Shown here: positions 30,570-38,811 of the stretch, piece after piece | Layout: each line of letters opens with the position of its first letter | How positions within the stretch are numbered: the stretch's first letter is position 1 | Origin: a bacterium | GTDB lineage: Bacteria; Myxococcota_A; Polyangia; Nannocystales; Nannocystaceae | Direction of reading: 5' to 3' | Assembly: GCA_024742475.1 (NCBI GenBank) | Contig: JANSYI010000001.1 | Location: forward strand, 494,019-558,018 | DNA: 64,000 nucleotides | Program-made: the position numbers and the translations under genes | Notes under the pieces: model-generated | Databases searched by the model: none | Seen by the model: only the letters and a program-made list of their open reading frames with translations | Told to the model about the DNA's origin: nothing

Positions 30570-32258
30570 ATGTCCGAGACGCGGCAGCCCACGATATCCA
30601 CGTTCGAAGGCTTCGCACGAGCGGCGGACTACTCGCTGATGCGGTCGCTCGACGCGGACCCGGACGCCACCGCAGACGGAGACGATCGACGCCCGCGGCA
30701 GGTGTTCTCGGGTCATTTCGTTCCGGTCGATCCCACGGCGCTGCCCGAGCCCGCCTATGTCGCGCACAGCCCCGCGCTATTCTCCGAGCTCGGGTTGAGC
30801 GACGACCTGGTCCACGACGACGCATTTCGCCGCGTGTTCTCCGGCGACCTGTCAGCCGCCCAAGCTCCGATGAGACGGCTTGGCTGGGCGACCGGCTACG
30901 CACTGTCGATCTACGGGACCGAGTACGTGCAGCAGTGCCCCTTCGGGACCGGAAATGGCTACGGCGATGGTCGGGCCATCTCGGTCTTCGAAGGCGTCTT
31001 CGCGGGCAAGCGATGGGAAATGCAGCTCAAAGGAGGGGGTCCCACGCCATACTGCCGCGGCGCCGACGGGCGGGCGGTCCTGCGCTCGAGCGTGCGAGAG
31101 TTTCTGGCCCAGGAGCACATGCATGCGCTGGGCGTACCGACGTCGCGGTCGCTCACGCTGTACGTATCGAAGACCGAGACGGTTCGCCGGCCCTGGTATT
31201 CGCCACAGTCACGCGCGAGCGAGCCGGACATCTTCGTCGACAACCCGGCCGCCATCTCTACGCGCGTCGCCCCGTCCTTCCTGCGGGTGGGCCAGCTGGA
31301 ACTCTTCGCGCGGCGAGCTCGCAAGGGTGCTCACCCCCGCGCGCTCGAAGAGCTACGCCAGATCGTGCTGCACCTGATCGAGCGCGAGTACGCCGCGGAC
31401 ATCGACGCCGATCTGCCCTTCGAAGACCGAGTCGTCGCCCTTGCCGCGACCTTCCGGGCCCGCCTCATCTCCCTGGTCGCCCACTGGCTGCGCGTCGGCT
31501 ACTGCCAGGGCAACTTCAACAGCGACAACTGTGCGGCCGGCGGGTTCACGCTCGACTACGGCCCGTTCGGCTTCTGCGAGCAGTTCGATCCCGTGTTCCA
31601 ACCCTGGATCGGCGGCGGCCGGCACTTCTCGTTCTTCAATCAGCCCGTCGCTGCGGCAGCCAACTTCCACAGTTTCTGCACGGCCCTCTCCCCGCTGCTC
31701 GAGGACGACCCAGAGGCGACCGCGGGCCTCGAGGAGCTGCACAGCAGCTTCGCGGCGCAGATGGAAGCCGAGCTGCAGTCGATGTGGGCCACCAAGCTCG
31801 GCCTGTCCGCTCCCCACCCCGAACTCGTCACGGCTCTACTGCAGCTGATGCTCGAGACGAAGGTCGACTACACCATGCTCTTCCGCGCTCTGTGTGATCT
31901 GCCCGAAGACGTCTCGGGTTTGAAGCGGAGCTTCTACGGCGCGCCCTCGCGACAGCTCGAGGAGCGATGGCAGGGTTGGCTGCTGCGCTGGCGCGAGCGG
32001 ATCAGCACCGCCGACCCGGCTGAAGTCTCCGCCCGAATGAAGCGAGCCAACCCCAAATACACCTGGCGCGAATGGCTCGTGGTGCCGGCCTACGAACGCG
32101 CCATGCAGGGCGACTACGCGCTGGTCCACGAGCTCCACGAAGTCCTCCGCAGCCCCTACGACGAGCAGTCGCCGCAGACCGCAGCCAAGTACGATCAGCG
32201 CAAGCCCGAAGCGTTCTTCAACGCCGGCGGCGTCTCGCACTACAGCTGCTCTTCGTGA
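30570..32258 (+). CDS. selO: Protein adenylyltransferase SelO (YdiU family)
   Basis: A 562-residue pseudokinase-fold AMPylator. Key family blocks are present: [20 protein letters not shown] for the inverted nucleotide site, [18 protein letters not shown], then [10 protein letters not shown] with Asp319/Asn320 and LDYGPFGF with Asp329 as metal ligands. SelO transfers AMP from ATP to Ser/Thr/Tyr of redox proteins. The protein ends S-C-S-S; the antepenultimate Cys occupies the place of selenocysteine in vertebrate SELENOO. The ATG at 30570 gives the normal family N-terminus; the much longer open frame upstream overlaps the DUF1592 gene. A gap of about 240 bp to that divergent gene probably holds both promoters. 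Confidence 0.93.
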   Translation: MSETRQPTISTFEGFARAADYSLMRSLDADPDATADGDDRRPRQVFSGHFVPVDPTALPEPAYVAHSPALFSELGLSDDLVHDDAFRRVFSGDLSAAQAPMRRLGWATGYALSIYGTEYVQQCPFGTGNGYGDGRAISVFEGVFAGKRWEMQLKGGGPTPYCRGADGRAVLRSSVREFLAQEHMHALGVPTSRSLTLYVSKTETVRRPWYSPQSRASEPDIFVDNPAAISTRVAPSFLRVGQLELFARRARKGAHPRALEELRQIVLHLIEREYAADIDADLPFEDRVVALAATFRARLISLVAHWLRVGYCQGNFNSDNCAAGGFTLDYGPFGFCEQFDPVFQPWIGGGRHFSFFNQPVAAAANFHSFCTALSPLLEDDPEATAGLEELHSSFAAQMEAELQSMWATKLGLSAPHPELVTALLQLMLETKVDYTMLFRALCDLPEDVSGLKRSFYGAPSRQLEERWQGWLLRWRERISTADPAEVSARMKRANPKYTWREWLVVPAYERAMQGDYALVHELHEVLRSPYDEQSPQTAAKYDQRKPEAFFNAGGVSHYSCSS

Positions 32259-32369
32259 TGAGGCGGGCGCGGTCCTTGCGGACGGCAACACAGGTAATCC
32301 GCGCGACAAAGAACACAGCGCCGTCGATCGCTTCCAATTCGAGGCGCAAATCTGGCTCCCTACTCACGG

Positions 32370-33809
32370 ATGCGGATGCGGGGGTTCATGAGAGGCGCTC
32401 TTGGGATGAGCGCGCTGTTGACCGGGTGCTACACGGGATTCGACGACGTCTCCGGGCAGCTCGGGGATTCCCCCGCCGACACCGAGCCCGCCCACGACGG
32501 TGACTCGGGCGGCTCCGCAGATCCGCCGGGCCCGGTTGAGCCCTCGGGAGGCGACACCGGCGGCGCCGAGACGGACGGAGACGACACCGGAGGAACCTGG
32601 CCAGGCGTGGGCGAGTCCGGCGGAGAGACCACGGGCGATGAGCCCGGCCCGGGCCTCTGCGGCGACGGCGTGCTCGATCCCGGCGAGGCCTGCGACCTCG
32701 GAGCCGACAACGGCGACGGCTCCACGTGCACGGCCGACTGCGAGACCAACGTGTGCGGCGACAGCATCCTCGGGCCCGGGGAGACGTGCGACGACGGCAA
32801 CGTCGAGCCCTCGGACGGCTGCGGACCCACCTGCGCCCTCGAGTCGTGTGGCGATGGCGTGAAGAACCTCGGCGAAGCCTGCGACGACGGCCAAAACGGG
32901 GATCCCGACGACGGCTGCACCGACGCATGCGCGCTTCCGACCTGCGGAGACGGGCTCGTCCAGCCCAGCATCGGTGAGCAGTGCGACGACGGCAACGGCT
33001 CGAACACCGACGCATGTACGAACGCGTGCCAGAACGCGACGTGCGGAGACGGGTTCAATGGTCCGGGCGAGCAGTGCGACGACGGCAACAACTCGAACAC
33101 CGACAGCTGCACCAACGCGTGCCAGAACGCGACGTGCGGAGACGGGTTCAACGGACCGGGCGAGCAGTGCGACGACGGCAACAACTCGAACACCGATAGC
33201 TGCACCAACGCGTGCCAAAACGCGACGTGCGGAGACGGGTTCAACGGTCCGGGCGAGGAGTGCGACGACGGTGACAGCAACGACGACGACACCTGCTCGA
33301 ACGCCTGCGAGAGTCAGCACGGCGGAGGGATCCCGATCAGCGGCTACTGTACGCCGGTCAACAACGGAAACTGGAACAACAGCTGGGAGGACCGCGAGGA
33401 GGAGATGCTCACGCTGGTCAACCAGGCACGCTCGGTGGGCCGCAACTGCGGTGGCAACTTCTACCCCGCGGTTCCACCGCTGTCCTACGATGGGTCGCTG
33501 ACCTGCTCGGCGCGAAACCACTCCCGCGACATGGCGCAGAACGACTTCTTCAGCCACACCGGGAGCGGCGGCACGAGCCCCGCACAGCGGATCGACATGG
33601 CGGAGTACGACGGCTCGGGCACCAGCGAGAACATCCTCGCCGGAACGGTGATCAACACCGCGCAGGAGGCCCTCGACGCGTGGCTGGACAGCCCGGGGCA
33701 CTGCGCCAACATCATGCACCCCAACCGCGAAGAACTCGGCGTGGGCTACTACCGGCTCAACGGGTCGACCTATATCCACTATTGGACGCAAAACTTCGGC
33801 GGCGGCTGA
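32370..33809 (+). CDS. DUF4215-repeat lipoprotein with CAP/SCP domain
   Basis: A 479-residue lipoprotein (lipobox LTGC) with an acidic Gly/Pro/Thr linker. A run of Cys-rich DUF4215 repeats spans about residues 93-315 (CGDGVLDPGEACD, CGDSILGPGETCDDGN, CGDGFNGPGEQCDDGN and so on). A C-terminal CAP domain follows (about residues 335-479) with EMLTLVNQARS, NHSRDMAQNDFFSHTG, SENILAG and AWLDSPGHCANIMHP, which carries the His and Glu residues of the CAP cavity. CAP proteins act outside the cell, with roles from lipid binding to proteolysis; none can be assigned. The repeat block is probably a stiff disulfide stalk. Start at ATG 32370, with two further in-frame ATGs close by. Confidence 0.88.
   Translation: MRMRGFMRGALGMSALLTGCYTGFDDVSGQLGDSPADTEPAHDGDSGGSADPPGPVEPSGGDTGGAETDGDDTGGTWPGVGESGGETTGDEPGPGLCGDGVLDPGEACDLGADNGDGSTCTADCETNVCGDSILGPGETCDDGNVEPSDGCGPTCALESCGDGVKNLGEACDDGQNGDPDDGCTDACALPTCGDGLVQPSIGEQCDDGNGSNTDACTNACQNATCGDGFNGPGEQCDDGNNSNTDSCTNACQNATCGDGFNGPGEQCDDGNNSNTDSCTNACQNATCGDGFNGPGEECDDGDSNDDDTCSNACESQHGGGIPISGYCTPVNNGNWNNSWEDREEEMLTLVNQARSVGRNCGGNFYPAVPPLSYDGSLTCSARNHSRDMAQNDFFSHTGSGGTSPAQRIDMAEYDGSGTSENILAGTVINTAQEALDAWLDSPGHCANIMHPNREELGVGYYRLNGSTYIHYWTQNFGGG
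32975..33299 (+). repeat. Near-identical 93-bp tandem repeats in the DUF4215 stalk
   Basis: Units beginning GAGCAGTGCGACGACGGCAA at 32975, 33069, 33162 and (variant) 33255 are spaced 93-94 bp, i.e. 31 codons. The middle units are almost identical at the DNA level, including synonymous positions, while the outer DUF4215 units have diverged. This points to recent duplication or gene conversion within the stalk. Confidence 0.85.
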
Positions 33810-33874
33810 ACGTCGCCGTAGGCGATCGAACGACGGTCGTCACATGCTCGCTCGAACGCATCTATCCAACTACG

Positions 33875-34429
33875 ATGCGCACGCTCGCTTGGCTCCCCCT
33901 GTTGCTCCTCGGCCTCGCCCTCGCCCCCCCTGCGGGCGCCGCCCCGACGAAACGCGGACTGCAGCGCCCCATCCACCCCAAAGCGGCGAAGCGGCTGAAG
34001 GTCGCCAAGGCTGCCAAGATCGCGCCCAACGATGGACACTGCTCCGAAGGCGAGCTGTGCCCGGTGCATGACGTCGACACGGTGTACGGGTTCAGCAAGG
34101 CGTTCGTCGACGTACACAAACAGAGCTCGGTGATGCTTGCCCTCGGAGACGACGATGACTTCGAGGGCTTCTGCTCGGGCACGTTGTTGGGGCCGAATAC
34201 CATCGTCACGGCCTCGCACTGTTTCGACGAGTCCCGCCGCGAGGGCACGAAGGACACCGAGGTCCGAGTGGTCTGGAACTACCACAAGCAAAAGGACGGC
34301 AGCTGGGCGTGGCCCCGGTACGTCGGGCAGCTGTCGAGCCTCCGCGGCGAAGTGCCGCGCCTCGACCTTTGGTCCAACGGGCACAAGCTCGTCGCAGATG
34401 TCGCCGCGGGTGCTGCCGCCTGCATTTGA
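33875..34429 (+). CDS. Truncated trypsin-like serine protease
   Basis: A 184-residue exported protein: signal peptide (LAWLPLLLLGLALAPPAGAA), a basic linker, then the first half of a chymotrypsin-fold peptidase. The segment CSGTLLGPNTIVTASHCFDE carries the catalytic His and the usual disulfide. After about residue 160 the similarity fades, and a stop comes well before any Asp or GDSGGP-type serine. The next gene starts 72 bp later, leaving no room for the missing half. I read it as a 3'-deleted or frameshifted remnant, or a non-catalytic derivative. The ATG at 33875 fits the signal peptide. Confidence 0.6.
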   Translation: MRTLAWLPLLLLGLALAPPAGAAPTKRGLQRPIHPKAAKRLKVAKAAKIAPNDGHCSEGELCPVHDVDTVYGFSKAFVDVHKQSSVMLALGDDDDFEGFCSGTLLGPNTIVTASHCFDESRREGTKDTEVRVVWNYHKQKDGSWAWPRYVGQLSSLRGEVPRLDLWSNGHKLVADVAAGAAACI

Positions 34430-34501
34430 TAGCTCGATCGTCACGGTGCCCCGACAAAAGAAGTCGGGAACGAATCGCGCGCCGCCGCTACTACCCGCCG
34501 C

Positions 34502-34993
34502 ATGCGAAACCGACGCAGCGCGATCTTCCTCTGTCTCATCGCCGTCTCGATGGCCGGTTGCGTCTGGGAACCGGTCGACCAGTCGACGCAGTCCCGCACG
34601 GCACCATTCGACGTGCGCGGCTGGGCGGCAGCACCGGGCAGCACGATCACCGTCGAAGCGCTCAACTACGCGACGGGGAGCTACGACGTCATCGGGGCGA
34701 TGACCACGACGTCATCGAGTCTGCAGAACTGGACGAACCCCTCGCTCTACCACTACGCGACACCGTCGGTGACGCTCGACTCGAACTACTGGGTCCCGCC
34801 CGGGGCAGGTTGTGAGACGGGCGGCATGGCCAACCTCCGCGTCTTCGAGAACAGCGCGCGCCTGAACACGTTCGACCAGGCCGAGAAGGACTGCGTGACC
34901 GACGAAGTGTGGAACGGCGGTCACCCCGTCAACGCGGCCCAGGACTGCGGATACAGCAACACGCTGGTGCTCTTCTCGCCGCCGACCTGCTGA
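34502..34993 (+). CDS. Small lipoprotein, unknown function
   Basis: A 163-residue lipoprotein with lipobox MAGC directly after a clean signal (AIFLCLIAVSMAGC). The mature part opens with a beta-rich segment (GWAAAPGSTITVEALNYATG), and its C-terminal half holds four cysteines (GCETGG, KDCVTDE, DCGYSN, final PPTC) likely to pair. No family recognised. Same strand and close spacing as the truncated protease gene upstream, but nothing ties their functions. Confidence 0.68.
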   Translation: MRNRRSAIFLCLIAVSMAGCVWEPVDQSTQSRTAPFDVRGWAAAPGSTITVEALNYATGSYDVIGAMTTTSSSLQNWTNPSLYHYATPSVTLDSNYWVPPGAGCETGGMANLRVFENSARLNTFDQAEKDCVTDEVWNGGHPVNAAQDCGYSNTLVLFSPPTC

Positions 34994-35069
34994 CGGCGAC
35001 CTCCCCGCTGGGCGAGGACCGAGAGGCGCGAACCATAGAATTGCCCGGAGGCGGCCATGGCCCCGATGA

Positions 35070-35756
35070 ATGCGTGGCCTCATCGTTCCCCTCCTCATCG
35101 TGGTCTTCGGTCTCCTGCTGCCCCAACGCGCGAGCGCGCACGATGACGCGAACGACGCTCGTGTCGTGCCTCGCTACCCCAGCTATCCCTACGCAGAGCA
35201 CACCGAGGGCTACGTGCGGCGTCTACCGCTGCGCGATACGGGTGGTGAGCAGGCCAAGCTGTGGTCGGCACGCGTCGCCGCCGAAGGCGGATACCTCGGC
35301 AAGCGCGGCTATCGGGCGGGTGGCCGCATCCTGCTGCGCTACTGGCGACTGGGGCTCTCCGCCGAGGCTCACTACTACTCCGGCTCGAGCTCTCGCGCGC
35401 CATTCCACGTGGGCACCGCCCACTGGACGATCGACCTGATCATGCGTCCGCACTTCGGCCTGCGTGCGGGTCCGGGCATCATCGCCCGAATGCCCGCCGA
35501 GCTCTCGGTCGGGAGCCGCCCGCCCTACGAGTACGGCACCAACGTCATGACCGAGGTCGACGTCATCCCGATCCACCCCGTCGTCGCCAGCGCCCGCTTC
35601 GACGTCGGACGACTCGGTGAGTACACCGCGGTATCGGGCCGCGGCAGCCTCGGCGTCATGCTTCGCCGAGTCGAGGTCTCGGTGGGCTACGAGGCCAAGG
35701 TGATCGGCGACATGGCGATGCGGGGACCACAGGTGGGGCTGCGGGCTTGGTTTTGA
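35070..35756 (+). CDS. Putative outer-membrane beta-barrel protein
   Basis: A 228-residue protein with a clear cleavable signal (VPLLIVVFGLLLPQRASAH). The rest consists of alternating amphipathic strands with aromatic girdle residues (GGRILLRYWRLGLSAEAHYY, HWTIDLIMRPHFGLRAGPG, GSLGVMLRRVEVSVGYEAKV) and ends in W-F. A terminal aromatic is the usual outer-membrane barrel insertion signal. About eight strands seem possible. No family is recognised; transport, adhesion or structural roles cannot be separated. Confidence 0.6.
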   Translation: MRGLIVPLLIVVFGLLLPQRASAHDDANDARVVPRYPSYPYAEHTEGYVRRLPLRDTGGEQAKLWSARVAAEGGYLGKRGYRAGGRILLRYWRLGLSAEAHYYSGSSSRAPFHVGTAHWTIDLIMRPHFGLRAGPGIIARMPAELSVGSRPPYEYGTNVMTEVDVIPIHPVVASARFDVGRLGEYTAVSGRGSLGVMLRRVEVSVGYEAKVIGDMAMRGPQVGLRAWF

Positions 35757-35860
35757 GGGAACCCATTTCTTGGTGAGGCAGGGGCGAACCGCGGCGGGGA
35801 GGTACCCTCGCCCCTCGTCAGCGGCGCAGCAGCCGTCGTCGCCCGAAGGACCGACCCACC

Positions 35861-36283
35861 ATGAGCCCCATCCTTGCGCCGATCGTCGCCCTCGTTCTGT
35901 GGACCTTTGTCGTGTGGGCGTGGATGTACGCCACGCGGCTCCCGGCGATGAAGCGCGCGGGCATGAAGTCCGACCCGTTCGCGATCCGGGGCGAACAGAT
36001 GGCGACGCTGCCGGCCGAGGTCCGGTGGAAGGCGGACAACTACAACCACCTGATGGAGATGCCGACGCTGTTCTACGCGATCGCGCTGGTGCTGGCCGTT
36101 GCGGGCCAGGGCGATGGCCCCAACGCGACGCTGGCGTGGGTCTACGTCGGCCTCCGCGTTGCACACACGCTGATCCAGACGCTGTGGAACAAGATCGAGG
36201 TGCGCTTCTTGGCGTTCCTCGCCTCGAGCGTCGTCCTGCTCCTGCTGACGATCAACGCGGCCTCCGTCGTGTTTGCGCCGTGA
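35861..36283 (+). CDS. MAPEG-family membrane protein
   Basis: A 140-residue integral membrane protein with four hydrophobic helices and the MAPEG signature region (RWKADNYNHLMEMPTLFYAI, then a second helix pair with YVGLRVAHTLIQTLWN). MAPEG proteins are trimeric membrane enzymes of eicosanoid and glutathione metabolism; bacterial members often have glutathione transferase or peroxidase activity, but the substrate is usually unknown. The start ATG at 35861 begins just before the first helix. Its stop is 7 bp from the convergent toxin gene. Confidence 0.85.
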   Translation: MSPILAPIVALVLWTFVVWAWMYATRLPAMKRAGMKSDPFAIRGEQMATLPAEVRWKADNYNHLMEMPTLFYAIALVLAVAGQGDGPNATLAWVYVGLRVAHTLIQTLWNKIEVRFLAFLASSVVLLLLTINAASVVFAP

Positions 36284-36290
36284 CGTACGA

Positions 36291-36704
36291 TCAGGCTGGG
36301 TCGAACGGATTGACCACCGGGACGCCCGTACGCGCGATGTCCTTCACGTTTCGGGTGGCGAGCGTAAGTGCATGAACATGCGCCGTCGCGGCGAGTAGCG
36401 AATCGATGACGGGGAGAGGGTCGGGCACGTTGAAACGCGCCCACGTCTCGACGACCTCCAGCGTGACGTCGAGAATCCGGTCACGATGGTCGCGCTCGAT
36501 GGTGGCCAGCCATCCATCGAGTGCCGTCGCAGCCGTTGGATCCCGCCTTCGGATGAGTTCGATACCCCGATTGATCTCGCCGACGACCAGGACGCTCAGG
36601 TGAATCGCGGCGGCTGGTACGTTCTCGAACCAGCTGCGAACGTTGGAGTCGGCCCGCGCCCCCTTGCGCAGCTCGGAGAGCACGTTGGTGTCGAGCAAAA
36701 TCAC
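36291..36704 (-). CDS. fitB: PIN-domain toxin, FitB/VapC family
   Basis: A 137-residue PIN-domain ribonuclease. Acidic active-site residues are visible: Asp5 (ILLDTNVLSE), Glu43 (VVGEINRGI), Asp101 (VIDSLLAATA) and a late Asp in TRNVKDI. VapC/FitB toxins cut specific RNAs when free of the antitoxin. The GTG start at 36704 overlaps the antitoxin stop by 4 bp (GTGA), so it is translationally coupled. The subfamily label (FitB-like) comes from the sequence pattern TLATRNVKDI..TGVPVVNPF, which is common to FitB proteins. Confidence 0.88.
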   Translation of the reverse strand: MILLDTNVLSELRKGARADSNVRSWFENVPAAAIHLSVLVVGEINRGIELIRRRDPTAATALDGWLATIERDHRDRILDVTLEVVETWARFNVPDPLPVIDSLLAATAHVHALTLATRNVKDIARTGVPVVNPFDPA

Positions 36705-36931
36705 AGCTCGACGTCTCGCCCCTCGTCGTCAGCCCGCGCGAAGTCGGCGTCATCTCCGACATCGGGCATCTGAAGGATCAGTTCTTTCAAGCTTTCCCGC
36801 GGCTCGGGCCGCAAGACCTCCTCGAGGATCTGCCGATGCGCTTCCTCGGCCGAGACCCCGCGCTCGGCCGCACGGCGCTTGAGCCGATCGACCAAGTCGC
36901 CGTCGAGGTTGCGGACGATGAGCTGTGCCAT
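36701..36931 (-). CDS. fitA: FitA-like ribbon-helix-helix antitoxin
   Basis: A 76-residue protein. Residues 1-40 (MAQLIVRNLDGDLVDRLKRR...) form a ribbon-helix-helix DNA-binding domain, and the acidic C-terminus (residues about 45-76) should wrap the toxin active site. FitA-type antitoxins neutralise the PIN toxin and repress their own operon as a complex. The start ATG sits inside the palindromic operator-like sequence, so repression and translation start are physically joined. Confidence 0.87.
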   Translation of the reverse strand: MAQLIVRNLDGDLVDRLKRRAAERGVSAEEAHRQILEEVLRPEPRESLKELILQMPDVGDDADFARADDEGRDVEL

Positions 36932-36947
36932 GATATCAATGATATCA
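36931..36947. promoter_or_regulatory. Operator-like tandem TGATATCA palindromes before fitA
   Basis: Two perfect 8-bp palindromes TGATATCA lie one base apart (36931-36938 and 36940-36947) immediately at the fitA start; the first shares its end with the start codon. The AT-rich block stands out sharply from the GC-rich surroundings. The known gonococcal FitA operator uses inverted TGCTATCA/TGATAGCA half-sites, which are close in sequence, so autoregulation by the FitAB complex is the likely role. Confidence 0.75.
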
Positions 36948-36979
36948 CCAGGACCGCAGCCGGGCCACGAGCGCGGTCT

Positions 36980-37564
36980 CTACGCGAGCGCCCGGCACTC
37001 GACACCCAAGGCGGCGCTCAGCTGCCGCACGAACCCCCTCGACAGCGACGCCTCCCGGCTTGGTGCCGATCCCGGCGCCTCTTCTGCCTTGAAGGAGAAC
37101 AGTGGGTGCACGGTGCCGTCCTCGAGCACGAGCGAGACCTCGAAGTCGTCCAGACCCTGCCTCACCTCGCGGTACGTGTACCCGACATGGTCGACCTCGT
37201 CGAACGCGAACGCCGTCGAGGTCGAGCGCCACCATCGCCGCCGCTGCACGTGAACACGGCGGGTCCTGGTTTCGACGAGGACCTCCTCCGACCACCCGCC
37301 CAGCGCCAGGGCGGTCGCCAAGCGCGGCGTCGCTGCCCGCACGCCCCACGGCTCGACCCAGATTTTCGGCGCGGCCGTGGCGCGGCGAAGGAGGAGAGCC
37401 GCCGCCGCGACCACGAAGACGGCACCGATGACCTGGTCGACGGAGACCCCCGGCCCGTCATCGACGACGAGCAGTACCAGGCCGGCCACGAGCCCGGACA
37501 CGTAGACCCAAGTCCTGGGCGATGATGGCTCGAGCGACCCCGGCACCTGCCAACGGTGTAGCAC
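36980..37564 (-). CDS. Membrane protein of unknown function
   Basis: A 194-residue protein with two hydrophobic helices in its first 65 residues (WVYVSGLVAGLVLLVVDDGP and IGAVFVVAAAALLLRR). A soluble domain of about 125 residues follows (KIWVEPWGVRAATPRLATAL, TRTRRVHVQRRRWWRSTS, FSFKAEEAPG) that resembles PH-like bacterial membrane-anchored domains in its strand pattern (weak inference). The start is a GTG at 37564. Same strand as the small protein gene upstream, 29 bp away. Confidence 0.6.
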   Translation of the reverse strand: MLHRWQVPGSLEPSSPRTWVYVSGLVAGLVLLVVDDGPGVSVDQVIGAVFVVAAAALLLRRATAAPKIWVEPWGVRAATPRLATALALGGWSEEVLVETRTRRVHVQRRRWWRSTSTAFAFDEVDHVGYTYREVRQGLDDFEVSLVLEDGTVHPLFSFKAEEAPGSAPSREASLSRGFVRQLSAALGVECRALA

Positions 37565-37593
37565 GCCCCCGTCGCCCAGGACCCGGCGGCCGA

Positions 37594-37902
37594 CTACATC
37601 GCCTCGTCGTGCTGCGGCCGATGCTTGGGGAACTGCCGGGCGAGCCGGCCCTCGACCGAGTCCAGCAGATTCGCCAGCGCGTTGACCATGCGGCGGCTCT
37701 TGCAGCGAAAGAACGCAGGGCTGCCGTGATGGAAGCGGACGGCGAGGCCCGCCTCGTGGAACAAGCCGTCGAACGCTACGGAGAGCTCGACCCCGTCGAT
37801 CGCCGGGGCGTAGGGCTCGACGAGCCGCCGGATGCGGGCATGGAGGTAGCTTTCACGCGAGGGGCCAAAGCCCGGGGCCGAGTCGGAGATCTGGATTCGC
37901 AC
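37594..37902 (-). CDS. Small HPF/RaiA-like protein
   Basis: A 102-residue protein whose pattern fits short ribosome hibernation/RaiA-like proteins: an opening strand (MRIQISDSAPGF), a helix (SYLHARIRRLVEPYAPAID), a second strand (GVELSVAFDG), a third strand with basic residues and a last helix (MVNALANLLDSVEGRLARQ). The match is to fold pattern rather than to a clear signature, so the call is tentative. If right, it would bind the 30S decoding region under stress. GTG start at 37902. It diverges from the small kinase at 37994. Confidence 0.55.
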   Translation of the reverse strand: MRIQISDSAPGFGPSRESYLHARIRRLVEPYAPAIDGVELSVAFDGLFHEAGLAVRFHHGSPAFFRCKSRRMVNALANLLDSVEGRLARQFPKHRPQHDEAM

Positions 37903-37993
37903 GAAGGTCGGAGCCTACGACCCCGCCAAAGGGTGCAGCGCTCGAGCAGATATCCACGTGCCGCGGCAGCCCTCGTAGCGTATCGTTCGCACC

Positions 37994-38806
37994 GTGTCGT
38001 CGTCTCGGCGCTCGGGCAAGCGACTCGGCAAGTACAAGGTCCTGCGGCGGATCGCCGACGGGGGATTCGGCACCGTGTACAAGGCGCGCGACACCATCGA
38101 GGGTGTCGACGTCGCGCTGAAGGTCTCCAACGTCGAAGACCTCAACGCCAGCGTCCTGTCGGACTTCTCTCGCGAGGCCAAGGTCGCGGCCACGCTCGAG
38201 CACCCCAACATCCTGCCGCTCAAGAACGCCGACGTGCTCGAGGGTACCTTCGTGCTGGTGTATCGACTCGGTGACGAGTCCTTGGCCTCGCGCATGCGAC
38301 GTCGATACACGGTCGATCGCGCCCTCGACTGGTCCGAGCAGCTCCTGCAGGGCTTGTCACACGCGCACGAGAACGACGTCATTCACTGCGACATCAAGCC
38401 CGACAACATCATCTTGTTTCCCGGCAACAAGCTGCGCCTCGGCGATTTCGGGCTCGCCAAGGTGAAGGCCAAGACCCGCTCGGTGACCGTCTCGGGCTCG
38501 GGGACCATCGGCTACATGGCGCCCGAACAAGCGCTCGGCCGGCCATCCCCTCGCTCGGACGTCTTCGCGGCCGGCATCACCGTGTTTCGCCTGCTCAGTG
38601 GAAAGCTTCCGCGCTGGCCCTTCGACTGGCCGCTGCCCGGCCTCCCGCGCGTGCAGGACAAGGCGCCCGAGTTCGTCACCCTCTTGCGCCGCGCCCTCAA
38701 GGTGGACGCCCGGCAGCGCTTCGAGGACGCCTCGGGCATGCTGGCCGCCTTTCAGAGCGCCCGGGCTCGGTACACGCGTCGCAAGCAGCGTGAAGCCGGG
38801 TCGTAG
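37994..38806 (+). CDS. Soluble Ser/Thr protein kinase (HCD type)
   Basis: A 270-residue kinase that consists of the catalytic domain alone, without membrane or repeat segments. It has glycine loop RIADGGFGTVY, Lys43, HCDIKPDN with Asp133, DFG at 151-153 and SGTIGYMAPEQ. The Arg of the usual HRD motif is Cys132, so activation-loop phosphate would not be read in the standard way; such non-RD kinases are often constitutively active or differently controlled. The C-terminus is strongly basic (RARYTRRKQREAGS). GTG start at 37994. It is convergent with the GDPD-like gene, with 5 bp between. Confidence 0.9.
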   Translation: MSSSRRSGKRLGKYKVLRRIADGGFGTVYKARDTIEGVDVALKVSNVEDLNASVLSDFSREAKVAATLEHPNILPLKNADVLEGTFVLVYRLGDESLASRMRRRYTVDRALDWSEQLLQGLSHAHENDVIHCDIKPDNIILFPGNKLRLGDFGLAKVKAKTRSVTVSGSGTIGYMAPEQALGRPSPRSDVFAAGITVFRLLSGKLPRWPFDWPLPGLPRVQDKAPEFVTLLRRALKVDARQRFEDASGMLAAFQSARARYTRRKQREAGS

Positions 38807-38811
38807 GGCTG

